Source: Sphingomonas sp. PAMC26645 (GTDB lineage Bacteria; Pseudomonadota; Alphaproteobacteria; Sphingomonadales; Sphingomonadaceae). Taken from it: 64,000 nt of DNA. Positions 27,287 through 36,028 of the stretch are shown piece after piece. The position numbers and the translations under genes were made by a program. The stretch spans positions 558,001 to 622,000 of the forward strand of contig NZ_CP039249.1 of the NCBI RefSeq assembly GCF_004795835.1, written 5' to 3'. The number at the start of each line of letters is the position of its first letter. Within the stretch, counting starts at the first letter, position 1. The notes below the pieces were generated by a model. That model searched no databases. It worked only from the letters and a program-made list of their open reading frames with translations, and was not told where the DNA came from.

Positions 27287-29062
27287 ATGGCAATGGCACT
27301 CGACCCTCTTCCCGATCTCCAGCGCATCTTCGGCTTTCCTGATTTTCGTGGCGTGCAGCGCGATGTCGTTGATCGGGTGCTGGCGGGGCAGCGGACGCTG
27401 GCGGTCATGCCGACGGGTGCGGGGAAGTCGCTGTGTTACCAGTTGCCGGCGACGATGCTGGAGGGGACGTGCGTGGTCGTGTCGCCGCTGATCGCGCTTA
27501 TGCATGACCAGTTGCGGGCTGCCACGGCGGTTGGAATCAAGGCCGCGACGCTGACGAGCGTCGATACCAATCGCGAGGAGACGATCGCGCGGTTTCGGGC
27601 GGGCGATCTGGATCTGCTGTATGTCGCGCCGGAGCGGGCTTCGAATGAGAGTTTCCGCAATCTTCTATCGCAGGCCAAGCTGTCGCTGTTTGCGATCGAC
27701 GAGGCGCATTGCGTCAGCGAGTGGGGGCATGATTTCCGGCCGGACTACCGGTTGCTGCGGCCTCTGCTCGACAGCTTTCCGGATGTGCCGCGGCTGGCGC
27801 TGACGGCGACTGCGGACGCACATACGCGAGCGGATATCCTCGAGCAGTTGGGGATTTCGCAGGAGGGGCTGATCGTGTCGGGGTTCGACCGGCCGAACAT
27901 CCGCTATGCGATTTCGGGGCGCGACAACGTCAATCGGCAGATCGCGGATATCCTCGAAAGGATCCCGGGGCCGGGCATTGTGTACGCGCAGACGCGGGCG
28001 GCGACCGAGAAGCTGGCGGAGGCGCTGGGGCGGAGCGGGCGGCCGACGCGGGCGTATCATGCGGGGCTCGATCCGCAGGTGCGCGCGAAGAACCAGGCGG
28101 ATTTCGTCGCGAGCGAGGACATGGTGATCTGCGCCACGGTCGCGTTCGGGATGGGGATCGACAAGCCCGACGTCCGGTTCGTGGCGCATGCCGGGCTGCC
28201 GAAGTCGATCGAGGCCTATTATCAGGAGACGGGGCGCGCGGGGCGCGATGGCGATCCGGCGATCGCGCACCTGTTCTGGGGCGCGGAGGATTTCGCGCGC
28301 GCGCGGCAGCGGATCGGCGAGGTCGAGCCCGAGCGGCAGGCGGGCGAGCGGCAGCGGCTGACGGCGATGGGCGGGCTGGTCGAGACGGCCGGGTGCCGGC
28401 GGCGGATACTGCTCAAGCATTTCGGCGAAGAGCGGCTCGAGGATTGCGGGAACTGCGACAATTGCCTCGGTAACGTCGATGCCGTGGATGCGACGGAGAC
28501 CGCGCGGAAATTCCTGTCGGCGGTGTTCCGGACCGGGCAGATGTACGGCGTGGGGTATATCGAGGGCATCCTGACGGGGGTGTCGAGCGAGCGGAGCCTG
28601 ATGAACGGGCACGAGGCGCTGTCGGTGTACGGGATCGTCGAGGGCGACGAGGTCGCGTTGCTGAAGCCTGTGTCGCGCGCGTTGATGCTGAAGGATGCGC
28701 TCAGGACCAATCCGCATGGCGGCCTCGAGTTCGGGCCTGCCGCGAAGGCGATCCTCAAGGGCGAGGCGGCGGTGTCGATCGTCGTGCCGCCCAAGCGCGA
28801 GCGGCGGCGCAAGGGCGCGGTTGGCGCTGTGCCGAACCCCGTGGACGATCCGCTGTTCGAGGCGTTGCGCGTGCGGCGGCGCGATCTGGCGAAGGAAGCG
28901 GGCGTTCCACCGTATGTCATCTTCCACGATTCGGTGTTGCGTGACATTGCGCGGCAGCGGCCGGCGTCGCGTGCCGAGTTGAGCCTGTTATCAGGCATTG
29001 GCGCGCGCAAGCTCGACGCCTATGGGGATGCCTTCCTCCAGGTCATCCGCGAGTCCGCATGA
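27287..29062 (+). CDS. recQ: ATP-dependent DNA helicase RecQ
   Basis: The 591-residue helicase unwinds DNA 3' to 5' in recombination and fork repair. Visible motifs are Walker A MPTGAGKSLCYQLPA, the DEAH-type box FAIDEAHCVSEWGHDFRP, ALTATAD, and TVAFGMGIDKPDVRFVAH with QETGRAGRDG in the second RecA domain. The RQC zinc site follows (CRRRILLKHFGE, CGNCDNCLG). A C-terminal HRDC domain covers about residues 525-591. The stop overlaps the next ATG (ATGA), so at least two further genes are probably co-translated. Confidence 0.96.
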   Translation: MAMALDPLPDLQRIFGFPDFRGVQRDVVDRVLAGQRTLAVMPTGAGKSLCYQLPATMLEGTCVVVSPLIALMHDQLRAATAVGIKAATLTSVDTNREETIARFRAGDLDLLYVAPERASNESFRNLLSQAKLSLFAIDEAHCVSEWGHDFRPDYRLLRPLLDSFPDVPRLALTATADAHTRADILEQLGISQEGLIVSGFDRPNIRYAISGRDNVNRQIADILERIPGPGIVYAQTRAATEKLAEALGRSGRPTRAYHAGLDPQVRAKNQADFVASEDMVICATVAFGMGIDKPDVRFVAHAGLPKSIEAYYQETGRAGRDGDPAIAHLFWGAEDFARARQRIGEVEPERQAGERQRLTAMGGLVETAGCRRRILLKHFGEERLEDCGNCDNCLGNVDAVDATETARKFLSAVFRTGQMYGVGYIEGILTGVSSERSLMNGHEALSVYGIVEGDEVALLKPVSRALMLKDALRTNPHGGLEFGPAAKAILKGEAAVSIVVPPKRERRRKGAVGAVPNPVDDPLFEALRVRRRDLAKEAGVPPYVIFHDSVLRDIARQRPASRAELSLLSGIGARKLDAYGDAFLQVIRESA

Positions 29063-29487
29063 TACGGCAAATCAACGAAAGTATTTCGGTCGCGCCACAG
29101 ATCGCGGTCGAGCAAGTCGCGGAAATCGCCGCGGCGGGCTTCAAGACGATCGTCAATAATCGGCCGGACGACGAGGATGCGGGGCAACCTTCGGGTGACG
29201 CGATCCGCGCGGCTGCGGAAGCGGCCGGGCTGAAATATGTTTCGATCCCGGTGACGCATGCGGGGTTCTCGCATCCGCAGATCGACGCGATGACGCAGGC
29301 GCTGACGGATTCGGACGGGCCCGTTCTGGCCTATTGCCGGTCGGGGACGCGGAGCTGCAATCTGTGGGCGCTGGCGGCGGCGAAGGCGGGGCGGAATCCG
29401 AACCTGCTGCTCGCGCAGGCTGAGGACGCTGGGTATGACCTGCGCGGAATCCGGCCGATGCTGGACGCGCTCGCAGGGCCGCGATGA
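29059..29487 (+). CDS. TIGR01244 family (DUF442) phosphatase/sulfur transferase-like protein
   Basis: The 142-residue protein matches the small dual-specificity-phosphatase-like family: INESISVAPQIAVEQVAEIA at the start, FKTIVNNRPDDEDAGQPSG, and the active-site loop LAYCRSGTRSCNLWALA near residue 93. Relatives include the N-terminal part of Blh sulfide-oxidising proteins. The substrate is unknown. It is translationally coupled on both sides, overlapping recQ and the next gene by four bases. Confidence 0.85.
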   Translation: MIRQINESISVAPQIAVEQVAEIAAAGFKTIVNNRPDDEDAGQPSGDAIRAAAEAAGLKYVSIPVTHAGFSHPQIDAMTQALTDSDGPVLAYCRSGTRSCNLWALAAAKAGRNPNLLLAQAEDAGYDLRGIRPMLDALAGPR

Positions 29488-29882
29488 CGCCTGCCATCGT
29501 CGGCGGCATCGTGGCCGTCGTTGTGTTGCTGCTCGCGGGCTTGGCCTGGGCGGTCGTGCGGATGCGGCGGGTCGTGAAGATCGAGACGCCGGAAGAGGCG
29601 GCGGACGCGGCGCAGGCGCAGCTTCGCGGGTTTGCGGTAGCGGGCGCTGTCGTCGGCGCGGACGGGCAGGGCGCGCTGGCGATCGCAGATGACGGGCGCG
29701 TTGCTGCGGTGAAGCGGATCGGCAAGACGCTGACGGTGCGCGAGGTATCGTGGCGGACGGTGCGCGCGACGCATGAGGGGATACTGGTCGAGACCGGGGA
29801 CAAGGCGCTGGGCGCGGTGATGCTCGCGCAGGTCGACGTCCTCGATATCCGCCGGTTGGCGCCGAAGAGCGTGCGGGTCTAG
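29484..29882 (+). CDS. Membrane-anchored protein of unknown function
   Basis: The 132-residue protein has one N-terminal membrane helix (IVGGIVAVVVLLLAGLAWAV). The rest is cytoplasmic or periplasmic: ETPEEAADAAQAQLRGFAVA, then beta-rich repeats (GALAIADDGRVAAVKRIGKT and LTVREVSWRTVRATHEGILV). The family is not recognised, although the soluble part looks like a small bacterial PH-like or beta-sandwich domain. It is coupled to the DUF442 gene by an ATGA overlap, the third gene of the recQ set. Confidence 0.7.
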   Translation: MTPAIVGGIVAVVVLLLAGLAWAVVRMRRVVKIETPEEAADAAQAQLRGFAVAGAVVGADGQGALAIADDGRVAAVKRIGKTLTVREVSWRTVRATHEGILVETGDKALGAVMLAQVDVLDIRRLAPKSVRV

Positions 29883-29966
29883 CGAGCCATACGCGCCGCG
29901 GTCATTCTGCGGCAGCGGTCCTGACGCTTGCGGAACGTTTCTCGTTTCAACGCGTCGCCGCAGTAG

Positions 29967-31823
29967 ATGAGAACATGGGTCGCCAAGCGCTGGGTGAAAG
30001 TCACCGGCATCGTCGTCGTGGCTGTGATGGCTACGGTCATAATCGGGCTCGCCGTGTTCCCCTGGGGATCACTGAAAGGCGTGATCGAGCGGCAGTTGAC
30101 CGCGCGCTTCGGGCGGCCGGTGACGATCGGCGGGATCAAGCGCGTCGACGGGTTCGGCTTCTCGCCGACGATCCGCATCACGCAGGTGCGTATTTCGCAG
30201 GCGGCATGGGCCGGTAGCGGCGATTTCGTGCGGTTGCGCGAGGCGGAGGCGACCTTCTCCGCGCTGTCGCTGTTGAAGGGCGGGTTCGGGCCGCGCGACG
30301 TGAAGGCGTCCGGGCTGTACCTGGCGCTGGTCCGGGACAAGCAGGGGCGGACCAACTGGGATCGGCCGGGCAAGGCCAAGAGCGGCGGCAGTTCGAACGA
30401 CCTGCAAGGGCTCGTCATCCGCGACAGCGTGATCTCGTACCGCGATGCCAAGCAGGGGCGGCAGGTTACCGCGCAATTCTCGTCCGATCCGGTTACGGGC
30501 ATCCGTGCGACCGGCACCGGCACCGTGCGTGGCGCGGCGGTGCGAATTGCTGTCTCGGGGCCGTCGATCGAGCGATCGCAGGGCAAGCCGTGGCCGTTCA
30601 CCGCGTCGATCGACGGGGACAAGCTGTCGATCTCGGCAAAGGGCGTGATGGACCGGCCGCTCGATACCGATGCGATGACGCTCGACGTGACGGCGCGCGC
30701 GACCGACCTGAAGCTGATCGACGCGGTGATCGAGGCGGGGCTGTTCCGGACGCAGCCGGTGTCGTTCAGCGCGCACGTCCGCCACGATGCGCCGAAATGG
30801 GCGATCACGCAGCTGAAGGGCGTGGTCGGGCGGTCGGATTTTGCGGGTCATGTCACGGTCGACAAGCGGGACGGGCGGAGCAAGGTGAACGGCGACATCG
30901 TCTCGCGCCAGTTCGACTTTGCGGACCTGTCGTCGGACGAGGCGCAGGCCAAGGGCGCCGCGCTGGAGCGGGCGATCGGGCCGAGGCTGGTGCCGAATAC
31001 GCGGATCGACATCGGCAAGATCGACACGACCGATGCCGAGTTCGGGTTCCGCATCCAGCATATCGTCGCGGCCAAGGGGAAGTCCCCGATCGTGTCGGCC
31101 AAGGGGACGATCGCGATCGATCACCAGTTGCTGACGCTGGACCGGCTGGTTGCGAGGCTGCCGCAGGGAACCGTTACCGGCAAGGTCACCGTCGACCAGC
31201 GGGGCGATCGCAAGACGCCGACCGTTGCAATCGACCTGCGGTTGCGGGGTAGCAGCGTCCAGGCGCTGGCAGGCGGGCGCGGCGATTTCAGCGGGAATGT
31301 GAGCGCACGGGTGCGGCTGAAGGGGCCGGGCGAGACGATTCGGGCTGCGGTAGGGAACGCCGATGGCAGCATCGGGTTCGTCGCATGGGACGGGCAATTG
31401 CCGCAGGGGATCGCCGCCGCGCTGGGGTTCGATGCGGCGCGGGCGTTGCTGGCGAAAGATGGCGAGCGCGCGGGGCTGCGCTGTGTGGTGGTGAAACTCG
31501 CCGTGACGCGGGGGCGAGGGCGCGTCGATCCGATGATCGTCGATACCACCGCCAGCCAGTTGCGCGGGCAGGGGAGCGTGGTGTTTCCCGCCGAAGCGAT
31601 CGACATTCGGCTGAGCGGCGCGCCGAAGCAACATGCGCTGCTGCAACTGCCGGGATCGGCGTACATGACTGGGACGATCCAGCAGCCGCACGTGACGATC
31701 CCGCCGGAGGTGAAATCGGTGGGGAATATCTTCAAGGCGATCGGCCGGGCGATCACGGGCAAGCAGGGACCGACGGCTAGAGATGCGGATTGTTCGGGGT
31801 TGGCGGCACGAGTGCTGCGGTAG
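29967..31823 (+). CDS. AsmA family envelope protein
   Basis: The 618-residue protein has an N-terminal signal-anchor (VKVTGIVVVAVMATVIIGLA). The AsmA opening LKGVIERQLTARFGRPVTIG follows, then a long repetitive beta structure (ADFSALSLLKGGFGPRDVKA-like segments) and an AsmA C-terminal block near residues 460-560 (ALGFDAARALLAKDGERAGL, IVDTTASQLRGQGSVVFPAE). AsmA-like proteins form rods between the membranes and are linked to phospholipid transport and outer-membrane assembly. It is not overlapped by its neighbours. Confidence 0.9.
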   Translation: MRTWVAKRWVKVTGIVVVAVMATVIIGLAVFPWGSLKGVIERQLTARFGRPVTIGGIKRVDGFGFSPTIRITQVRISQAAWAGSGDFVRLREAEATFSALSLLKGGFGPRDVKASGLYLALVRDKQGRTNWDRPGKAKSGGSSNDLQGLVIRDSVISYRDAKQGRQVTAQFSSDPVTGIRATGTGTVRGAAVRIAVSGPSIERSQGKPWPFTASIDGDKLSISAKGVMDRPLDTDAMTLDVTARATDLKLIDAVIEAGLFRTQPVSFSAHVRHDAPKWAITQLKGVVGRSDFAGHVTVDKRDGRSKVNGDIVSRQFDFADLSSDEAQAKGAALERAIGPRLVPNTRIDIGKIDTTDAEFGFRIQHIVAAKGKSPIVSAKGTIAIDHQLLTLDRLVARLPQGTVTGKVTVDQRGDRKTPTVAIDLRLRGSSVQALAGGRGDFSGNVSARVRLKGPGETIRAAVGNADGSIGFVAWDGQLPQGIAAALGFDAARALLAKDGERAGLRCVVVKLAVTRGRGRVDPMIVDTTASQLRGQGSVVFPAEAIDIRLSGAPKQHALLQLPGSAYMTGTIQQPHVTIPPEVKSVGNIFKAIGRAITGKQGPTARDADCSGLAARVLR

Positions 31824-31844
31824 GCTGAAACGTCAGCGGATATG

Positions 31845-31876
31845 AAAAACCCCGCCCCGCTGGGTGCGGGACGGGG
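31845..31876 (-). terminator. Rho-independent terminator of the SleB-like gene
   Basis: Read on the minus strand, ACCCCGTCCCGC pairs with GCGGGGCGGGGT and is followed by TTTTTC. It lies 27 bases after the stop of the cell-wall hydrolase gene. Confidence 0.85.
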
Positions 31877-31903
31877 TCGGACTTCAGCGATATCCGGGGG
31901 ATA

Positions 31904-32563
31904 TCAACGATAGAAGATGTGGTTGCCGATCGAGGCGACCTTGATCGCGCGGACGCTGGGGCGGCGATCGGGGGTGTTGAAGTAGAGCGCCTTGTCGGCC
32001 GGGCTGTTCCACGCATCTGCGAGGGCGACCTTGGCGACCGCGATCGCGGTGCGGTAGGCGGTGCCGGCGTTGATGTTGGGAATCTGGCCACCGCGGACGA
32101 AGCTGAACTGGCCGCGCTGCTTGACGACGGCGCAGACGTTGGCGGGGAAGCGACCCGACTTGGCGCGATTGATGATGACTTCGGCGACCGCGAGCTGGCC
32201 GGTTAGCGGCTCACCCTTGGATTCGAAATAGATCGCGCCGGCGAGGCACTGAAGCGCTTCGTCGGCGGCGGCGCTATCCTGCGCGGCGACGGCCTGGGCG
32301 AGCGTGTCGAATTCTTCGGCTTCTGCGACGGCAGGGCTGACTGCGGTGTTCTCGGCGTTCGTCTCGACAGGTGCGACGGTGGTGGCAACTGGAGCGATCT
32401 GCGGAACATTCTGCGGCGAGAGCGCGTTTAGATTGGCGAGAGCAGTGAGATTGGTGGTCGAGCGATCGATACCGGTTGCCTGACCGGGAGCGCTGTTGCC
32501 GAGCAGGCCGGCGAGAGAGAAGGTCATGACCGCGATCGTCGCGGCCCGCTGAAGAATCGTCAT
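31904..32563 (-). CDS. SleB/CwlJ family cell-wall hydrolase
   Basis: The 219-residue protein has a signal sequence (ATIAVMTFSLAGLLGNSAPG) and a low-complexity linker rich in Ala, Val and Thr. The Hydrolase_2 domain follows from about residue 103: CLAGAIYFESKGEPLTGQLA, then EVIINRAKSGRFPANVCAVV and QFSFVRGG. The catalytic Glu lies in YFESKGEP. The domain is a lytic transglycosylase-type murein hydrolase known from spore germination but widespread in alphaproteobacteria. It probably remodels peptidoglycan in the periplasm. Confidence 0.9.
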   Translation of the reverse strand: MTILQRAATIAVMTFSLAGLLGNSAPGQATGIDRSTTNLTALANLNALSPQNVPQIAPVATTVAPVETNAENTAVSPAVAEAEEFDTLAQAVAAQDSAAADEALQCLAGAIYFESKGEPLTGQLAVAEVIINRAKSGRFPANVCAVVKQRGQFSFVRGGQIPNINAGTAYRTAIAVAKVALADAWNSPADKALYFNTPDRRPSVRAIKVASIGNHIFYR

Positions 32564-32716
32564 TCAAACTTATTCAGATGCGGTTGGACCGCGGAAGCAA
32601 TCGTACGAGCCGATCGTCCAGGCATCCCCCCGACTGCGTAACTGATCCGGATCGCACCCGTCCCAGCACAACGCCAATCAATGTTGCAATTCCCCTCTAT
32701 TGGGGGGGCTTTCGAG

Positions 32717-33043
32717 TCAATCGTCGAGGATCGTTTCAGCGGCGAACCGTTCCGCCGCTGCGATGTCCACCTCGATTACCCAGAGATCCGGGTCGCTTGC
32801 GCGGCGACGACGCCAATATCCGTCGAGGTCTTCGAGCGGGGTGGAGTCGATCAGCGCGGTCCGGCCATCGGGTCCGATGCCGCGTTCGAGCAGGCGGGGC
32901 GGGGCGCCCTTGTCGACCGTGATGACCAGGATCGCGCCACCTTGCGGGTCGCCTTTCGCCATTACCGCACCGAAACCGCCGGCGTCGTTGACGCGCCGCA
33001 GCAGGGCGCTGACGAGGACTCCGCTGGGCAGCCGGCCGCTCAT
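32717..33043 (-). CDS. DUF1491 family protein
   Basis: The 108-residue protein matches DUF1491: LPSGVLVSALLRRVNDAGGF, KGDPQGGAILVITVDKGAPP and the C-terminal RRRASDPDLWVIEVDIAAAE. The family is restricted mostly to alphaproteobacteria and its function is unknown. The start overlaps the stop of the thioesterase gene by four bases, and the set ptsN, thioesterase, DUF1491 appears to be one transcript. Confidence 0.88.
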   Translation of the reverse strand: MSGRLPSGVLVSALLRRVNDAGGFGAVMAKGDPQGGAILVITVDKGAPPRLLERGIGPDGRTALIDSTPLEDLDGYWRRRRASDPDLWVIEVDIAAAERFAAETILDD

Positions 33044-33525
33044 GCTGCGCTGCGGTATCCGGGAAGGCCAGCGAGCGCGATCCGCGAGCGCATGAACGTG
33101 CCGGTGCCTCTCGCCGCTTCTTCGCCGTCCGCATCGATCAGCCGGGCATCTGCGACGAACACGCGTCGCTTGCCGCTGATCCAGCGTCCTTCGGCGATCA
33201 CGGGGCCGATCTTCAGCGGTCGCGTTAGGAGGAGGTTGAACGCCGTGGTGAGCAGGAAGCGGTCGGTGACCAGGCTGTTGCAGGCGTAGAAGGCAGCGTC
33301 GTCGAGCATCTTGAAATAGCTCGTGCCATGCGCCGCGCCGCCGGCGTGGTAATGGCGCTCGTCGATCGTGAAATGGATCCGCGCGACGCCGGCTTCGGGG
33401 AGTTCCAGCGAGGAGTCGAAGAACCGGTTGATCGGGGCTTGGGCGTAGAGCGACTCCAGCGCGCGGAAATGCGCGTCTGCGCCGGCTGTGTTTGGGGCCG
33501 AACTGGGAGCCAACTCAGGCTGCAT
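33040..33525 (-). CDS. PaaI-type hotdog-fold thioesterase
   Basis: The 161-residue protein has the hotdog fold signature GGAAHGTSYFKMLDDAAFYA (the normal H-G-G-x-x-x-x-L-x-D is seen as AHGTSYFKMLDD), followed by TAFNLLLTRPLKIGPVIAEG and VFVADARLIDADGEEAARGT. Acyl-CoA or related thioesters are the usual substrates. Its start overlaps the ptsN stop by 11 bases. The identity of the acyl group cannot be inferred. Confidence 0.85.
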   Translation of the reverse strand: MQPELAPSSAPNTAGADAHFRALESLYAQAPINRFFDSSLELPEAGVARIHFTIDERHYHAGGAAHGTSYFKMLDDAAFYACNSLVTDRFLLTTAFNLLLTRPLKIGPVIAEGRWISGKRRVFVADARLIDADGEEAARGTGTFMRSRIALAGLPGYRSAA

Positions 33526-33982
33526 CGCGGACCTCGTCGGCGGTGAACAGCGCGTAGACCGCGTCGGGCGAACCGCCGCCGCGCAGCTTCTCGAGGAACG
33601 CCTTGTCGCGCAACCGGCGTGAGACGCGGGCGAGGGCCTTCAGGTGGACCGCGCCGGCGTCGGTGGGGGAGAGCAGCATGAAGACGAGATCGACGGGGAG
33701 ATCGTCGACCGCCTGGAAGTCGACAGGCTCTGCCAGCCGCGCGAAGACGCCGGTCACCTGCGCGAGCCCTTCGAGCTTGGCGTGCGGGATCGCGACGCCG
33801 CCGCCGAATCCGGTCGAGCCGAGCTTCTCGCGCGCAGCCAGCCGATCGGCGATCATCTTGGGGTCGGCATTGAGTATCTCAGACGCAACCGTGGCGAGAT
33901 GCTGGAACACTGCCTTCTTGTTTTTGGCAATCACGCCCGTCTGCACTGCGTCGGGACGCAGCATGTCACTAAAATCGGTCAT
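33515..33982 (-). CDS. ptsN: Nitrogen-regulatory phosphotransferase IIA (PtsN)
   Basis: The 155-residue protein has the EIIA-Ntr fold with the phosphorylated histidine in GGGVAIPHAKLEGL near residue 69, and the strand MLLSPTDAGAVHLKALARVS. It receives phosphate through PTS-Ntr and regulates potassium uptake and nitrogen responses by protein contacts. ATG 33982 (MTDFSD) was preferred to a TTG three codons upstream. It follows hpf on the minus strand, an arrangement widely conserved near rpoN in proteobacteria, although rpoN is not seen here. Confidence 0.9.
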   Translation of the reverse strand: MTDFSDMLRPDAVQTGVIAKNKKAVFQHLATVASEILNADPKMIADRLAAREKLGSTGFGGGVAIPHAKLEGLAQVTGVFARLAEPVDFQAVDDLPVDLVFMLLSPTDAGAVHLKALARVSRRLRDKAFLEKLRGGGSPDAVYALFTADEVRDAA

Positions 33983-34000
33983 TGTGTTCAATGTCTCAAG

Positions 34001-34072
34001 CGCCCCCGCGCGCGTCCGCCTTAGCGGGTTGCGCGGGGGCGTAAAGGCGCGGCCTTGAGACCCGCGCCTTTA
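34001..34072 (-). terminator. Two tandem hairpins between hpf and ptsN
   Basis: One stem is CGCCCCCGCGC / GCGCGGGGGCG at 34001-34041 (11 perfect pairs). The other is TAAAGGCGCG / CGCGCCTTTA at 34042-34072 (10 perfect pairs). They stand between the hpf stop and the ptsN start on the minus strand. The absence of a clear T-run makes partial termination or transcript processing as likely as full termination. Confidence 0.5.
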
Positions 34073-34083
34073 TGGACCCTTCT

Positions 34084-34683
34084 TTATTGGGCCGGGGTGG
34101 CCGCTGCTCGCTGTGGCTCGACCCAACCGATCGTGCCATCGCCGCGGCGGTAGACCATGTTGTGCGCACCGGTACCCGCATTCATGAAGAGCAACGCCGC
34201 GGTGTTACGCAGATCGAGCATCATCACCGCGTCCGACACGCTCGCCTCGGGGATATCGACGCGCGTTTCGGCGATGATCAGCGGTGCGTCCGCGACATCG
34301 TCTTCCTCGATGCTTTCCTGGAATAGCGTGTAGCCGGCATTGTCGTAGCCGTTGCTCTCGGCGATCGCGACCGCTTCGCCGGCGTGGCGATCCTTCAGGC
34401 GGCGCATGTAGCGGCGGAGCTGAGTCTCGATCTTGGCGGCGGCGGCATCGAACGCGGCGCGCGCGTCATAGGCGTCGCCGTGGCCCTTGATCACGAGGCC
34501 CTTCATCACGTGCGAGACGATGTCGCATTTGAAGCCGGCGTCGTGCGGGCCCTTGCCGAACGTGACCTCCGCCGAAATGGCGCGCGAGAAATACTTGTCG
34601 GCGATACCCTGGAGTCGGTCTTCCACGTGGCTGTTGAGTGCTTCGCCAGTGTCAACCTGATGACCAGAAATCCGGATATCCAT
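34084..34683 (-). CDS. hpf: Ribosome hibernation promoting factor, long form
   Basis: The 199-residue protein starts MDIRISGHQVDTGEAL, the HPF/RaiA N-terminal domain that binds the small ribosomal subunit (about residues 1-105, with EVTFGKGPHDAGFKCDIVSH). A C-terminal dimerisation domain follows near residues 140-195 (EASVSDAVMMLDLRNTAALL, FMNAGTGAHNMVYRRGDGTI), so this is the long form that joins two 70S ribosomes into 100S particles. ATG 34683 was chosen over an in-frame upstream start. It precedes ptsN on the same strand. Confidence 0.93.
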   Translation of the reverse strand: MDIRISGHQVDTGEALNSHVEDRLQGIADKYFSRAISAEVTFGKGPHDAGFKCDIVSHVMKGLVIKGHGDAYDARAAFDAAAAKIETQLRRYMRRLKDRHAGEAVAIAESNGYDNAGYTLFQESIEEDDVADAPLIIAETRVDIPEASVSDAVMMLDLRNTAALLFMNAGTGAHNMVYRRGDGTIGWVEPQRAAATPAQ

Positions 34684-34744
34684 TGTCGTCTCCTTGTCGG
34701 CGTTACAGTCTTCGGGCGGTCCTATTGGCTCCACCCTGCCAGCG

Positions 34745-35437
34745 TCATCCGGACGCCACGGCCCCCCAAATCGGATCCTTGATCCCCTTCATAAACGCAG
34801 CATGGGCCGCAAGGTCTCCCTCGCTCACCGCGAAAACACGGGCTGGGCGAACGACCCGAGGCGCCTGTGCGACGATCGGAGTCGCGGCGTTGCTGCCGGT
34901 ATCGCTAAGCAGCCCGAGGCCGATCTGGCGGCCGCCCATCAGCTCGACATAGACCTGCGCGAGCAACTGCGCGTCGAGCAGCGCGCCGTGCAGGACGCGG
35001 TGGCTGCGATCGATTCCGAAGCGCGAGCAGAGTGCGTCGAGCGAATGCTTGGCGCCGGGGTGACGGCTGCGCGCGATCTGCAGCGTATCGACCATCCGCT
35101 TCATGTGGACGATCTGGCGGCCGCACTTGGTGAGTTCGCCGTTGAGGAACGAGAAGTCGAAGCCCGCATTGTGCGCGATCATCGGCGCGTCGCCGACGAA
35201 TTCGAGCAAATCCTCGACCGCGTCGGCGAACTTGGGCTTGTCGGAGAGGAACTGCGCGCTCAGCCCGTGGACGTTGAACGCCTCGACCGGCATGTCGCGT
35301 TCGGGGTGATAATAGGCGTGGAAGGTGCGGCCGGTCTCGACCCGGTTGAGCATCTCGACGCAGCCGATTTCGACCATGCGGTCGCCGCCGGAAAAACTGA
35401 GCCCGGTGGTTTCGGTATCGAAGACGATCTCACGCAT
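34745..35437 (-). CDS. dnaQ: DNA polymerase III epsilon subunit (proofreading exonuclease)
   Basis: The 230-residue protein carries the DEDDh exonuclease motifs: IVFDTETTGLSF at the start, IAHNAGFDFSFLNGEL near residue 88, and VLHGALLDAQLLAQVY near residue 147. These remove mismatched 3' nucleotides during replication. The C-terminal tail (about residues 175-230) would contact the alpha subunit. It is in a minus-strand cluster with coaE and aroE that is common in alphaproteobacteria near the origin. Confidence 0.95.
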   Translation of the reverse strand: MREIVFDTETTGLSFSGGDRMVEIGCVEMLNRVETGRTFHAYYHPERDMPVEAFNVHGLSAQFLSDKPKFADAVEDLLEFVGDAPMIAHNAGFDFSFLNGELTKCGRQIVHMKRMVDTLQIARSRHPGAKHSLDALCSRFGIDRSHRVLHGALLDAQLLAQVYVELMGGRQIGLGLLSDTGSNAATPIVAQAPRVVRPARVFAVSEGDLAAHAAFMKGIKDPIWGAVASG

Positions 35438-35452
35438 CCCGATGGTATCGGC

Positions 35453-36028
35453 TCAGATTTCCAAGGATGCAAGCACCGCCCGGACTTGCGCGCGTGTTGC
35501 GTCGAAGCTGGTGTCGGTGTTGATGACATGATCCGCGCGGGCGCGTTTTTCGGCGTCGGGAGTCTGGCGGGCGAGAATCGCGGCGAACTTCTCCGCGGTC
35601 ATGCCGGGGCGGGCGAGGACGCGGGCGCGCTGGACGTCGGGGGCGGCGGAGACCACGACGATCACGTCGACATTGCGATCGCCGCCGGTCTCGAACAGCA
35701 GGGGGACGTCGAAGACGACTCGCTGGCCGACGTGTTGGGCGAGGAAGGCGGCGCGTTCTTCGCCGACGGCGGGGTGGACGATCGCTTCGAGCCGCTTGAT
35801 TGCGGCGTCGTCGCCGAACACCGCTGCGCCGAGTTTCGCGCGGTCGACTGCGCCGTTGGCGGTGGTGCCGGGGAACGCGGTTTCGATCGCGGGGACCAGT
35901 CGCCCGCCGATGCCTTGCAGTCGGTGGACGGTGGCGTCGGCGTCGAACACCGGGACGGCCTCGTCGGCGAACATCGCAGCGACCGCGGATTTGCCCATGC
36001 CGATCGAGCCGGTGAGGCCGATGATCAT
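35453..36028 (-). CDS. coaE: Dephospho-CoA kinase
   Basis: The 191-residue kinase carries out the last step of coenzyme A synthesis. It has a P-loop [17 protein letters not shown] at the N-terminus, [18 protein letters not shown] next, and [20 protein letters not shown] with the [15 protein letters not shown] segment later. Its start overlaps the aroE stop by four bases (ATGA), so aroE, coaE and dnaQ are probably one transcript. Confidence 0.95.
   Translation of the reverse strand: MIIGLTGSIGMGKSAVAAMFADEAVPVFDADATVHRLQGIGGRLVPAIETAFPGTTANGAVDRAKLGAAVFGDDAAIKRLEAIVHPAVGEERAAFLAQHVGQRVVFDVPLLFETGGDRNVDVIVVVSAAPDVQRARVLARPGMTAEKFAAILARQTPDAEKRARADHVINTDTSFDATRAQVRAVLASLEI

Noticed and set aside
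30069..31691. 540-codon minus-strand open frame
   Set aside because: Antisense to the AsmA gene.
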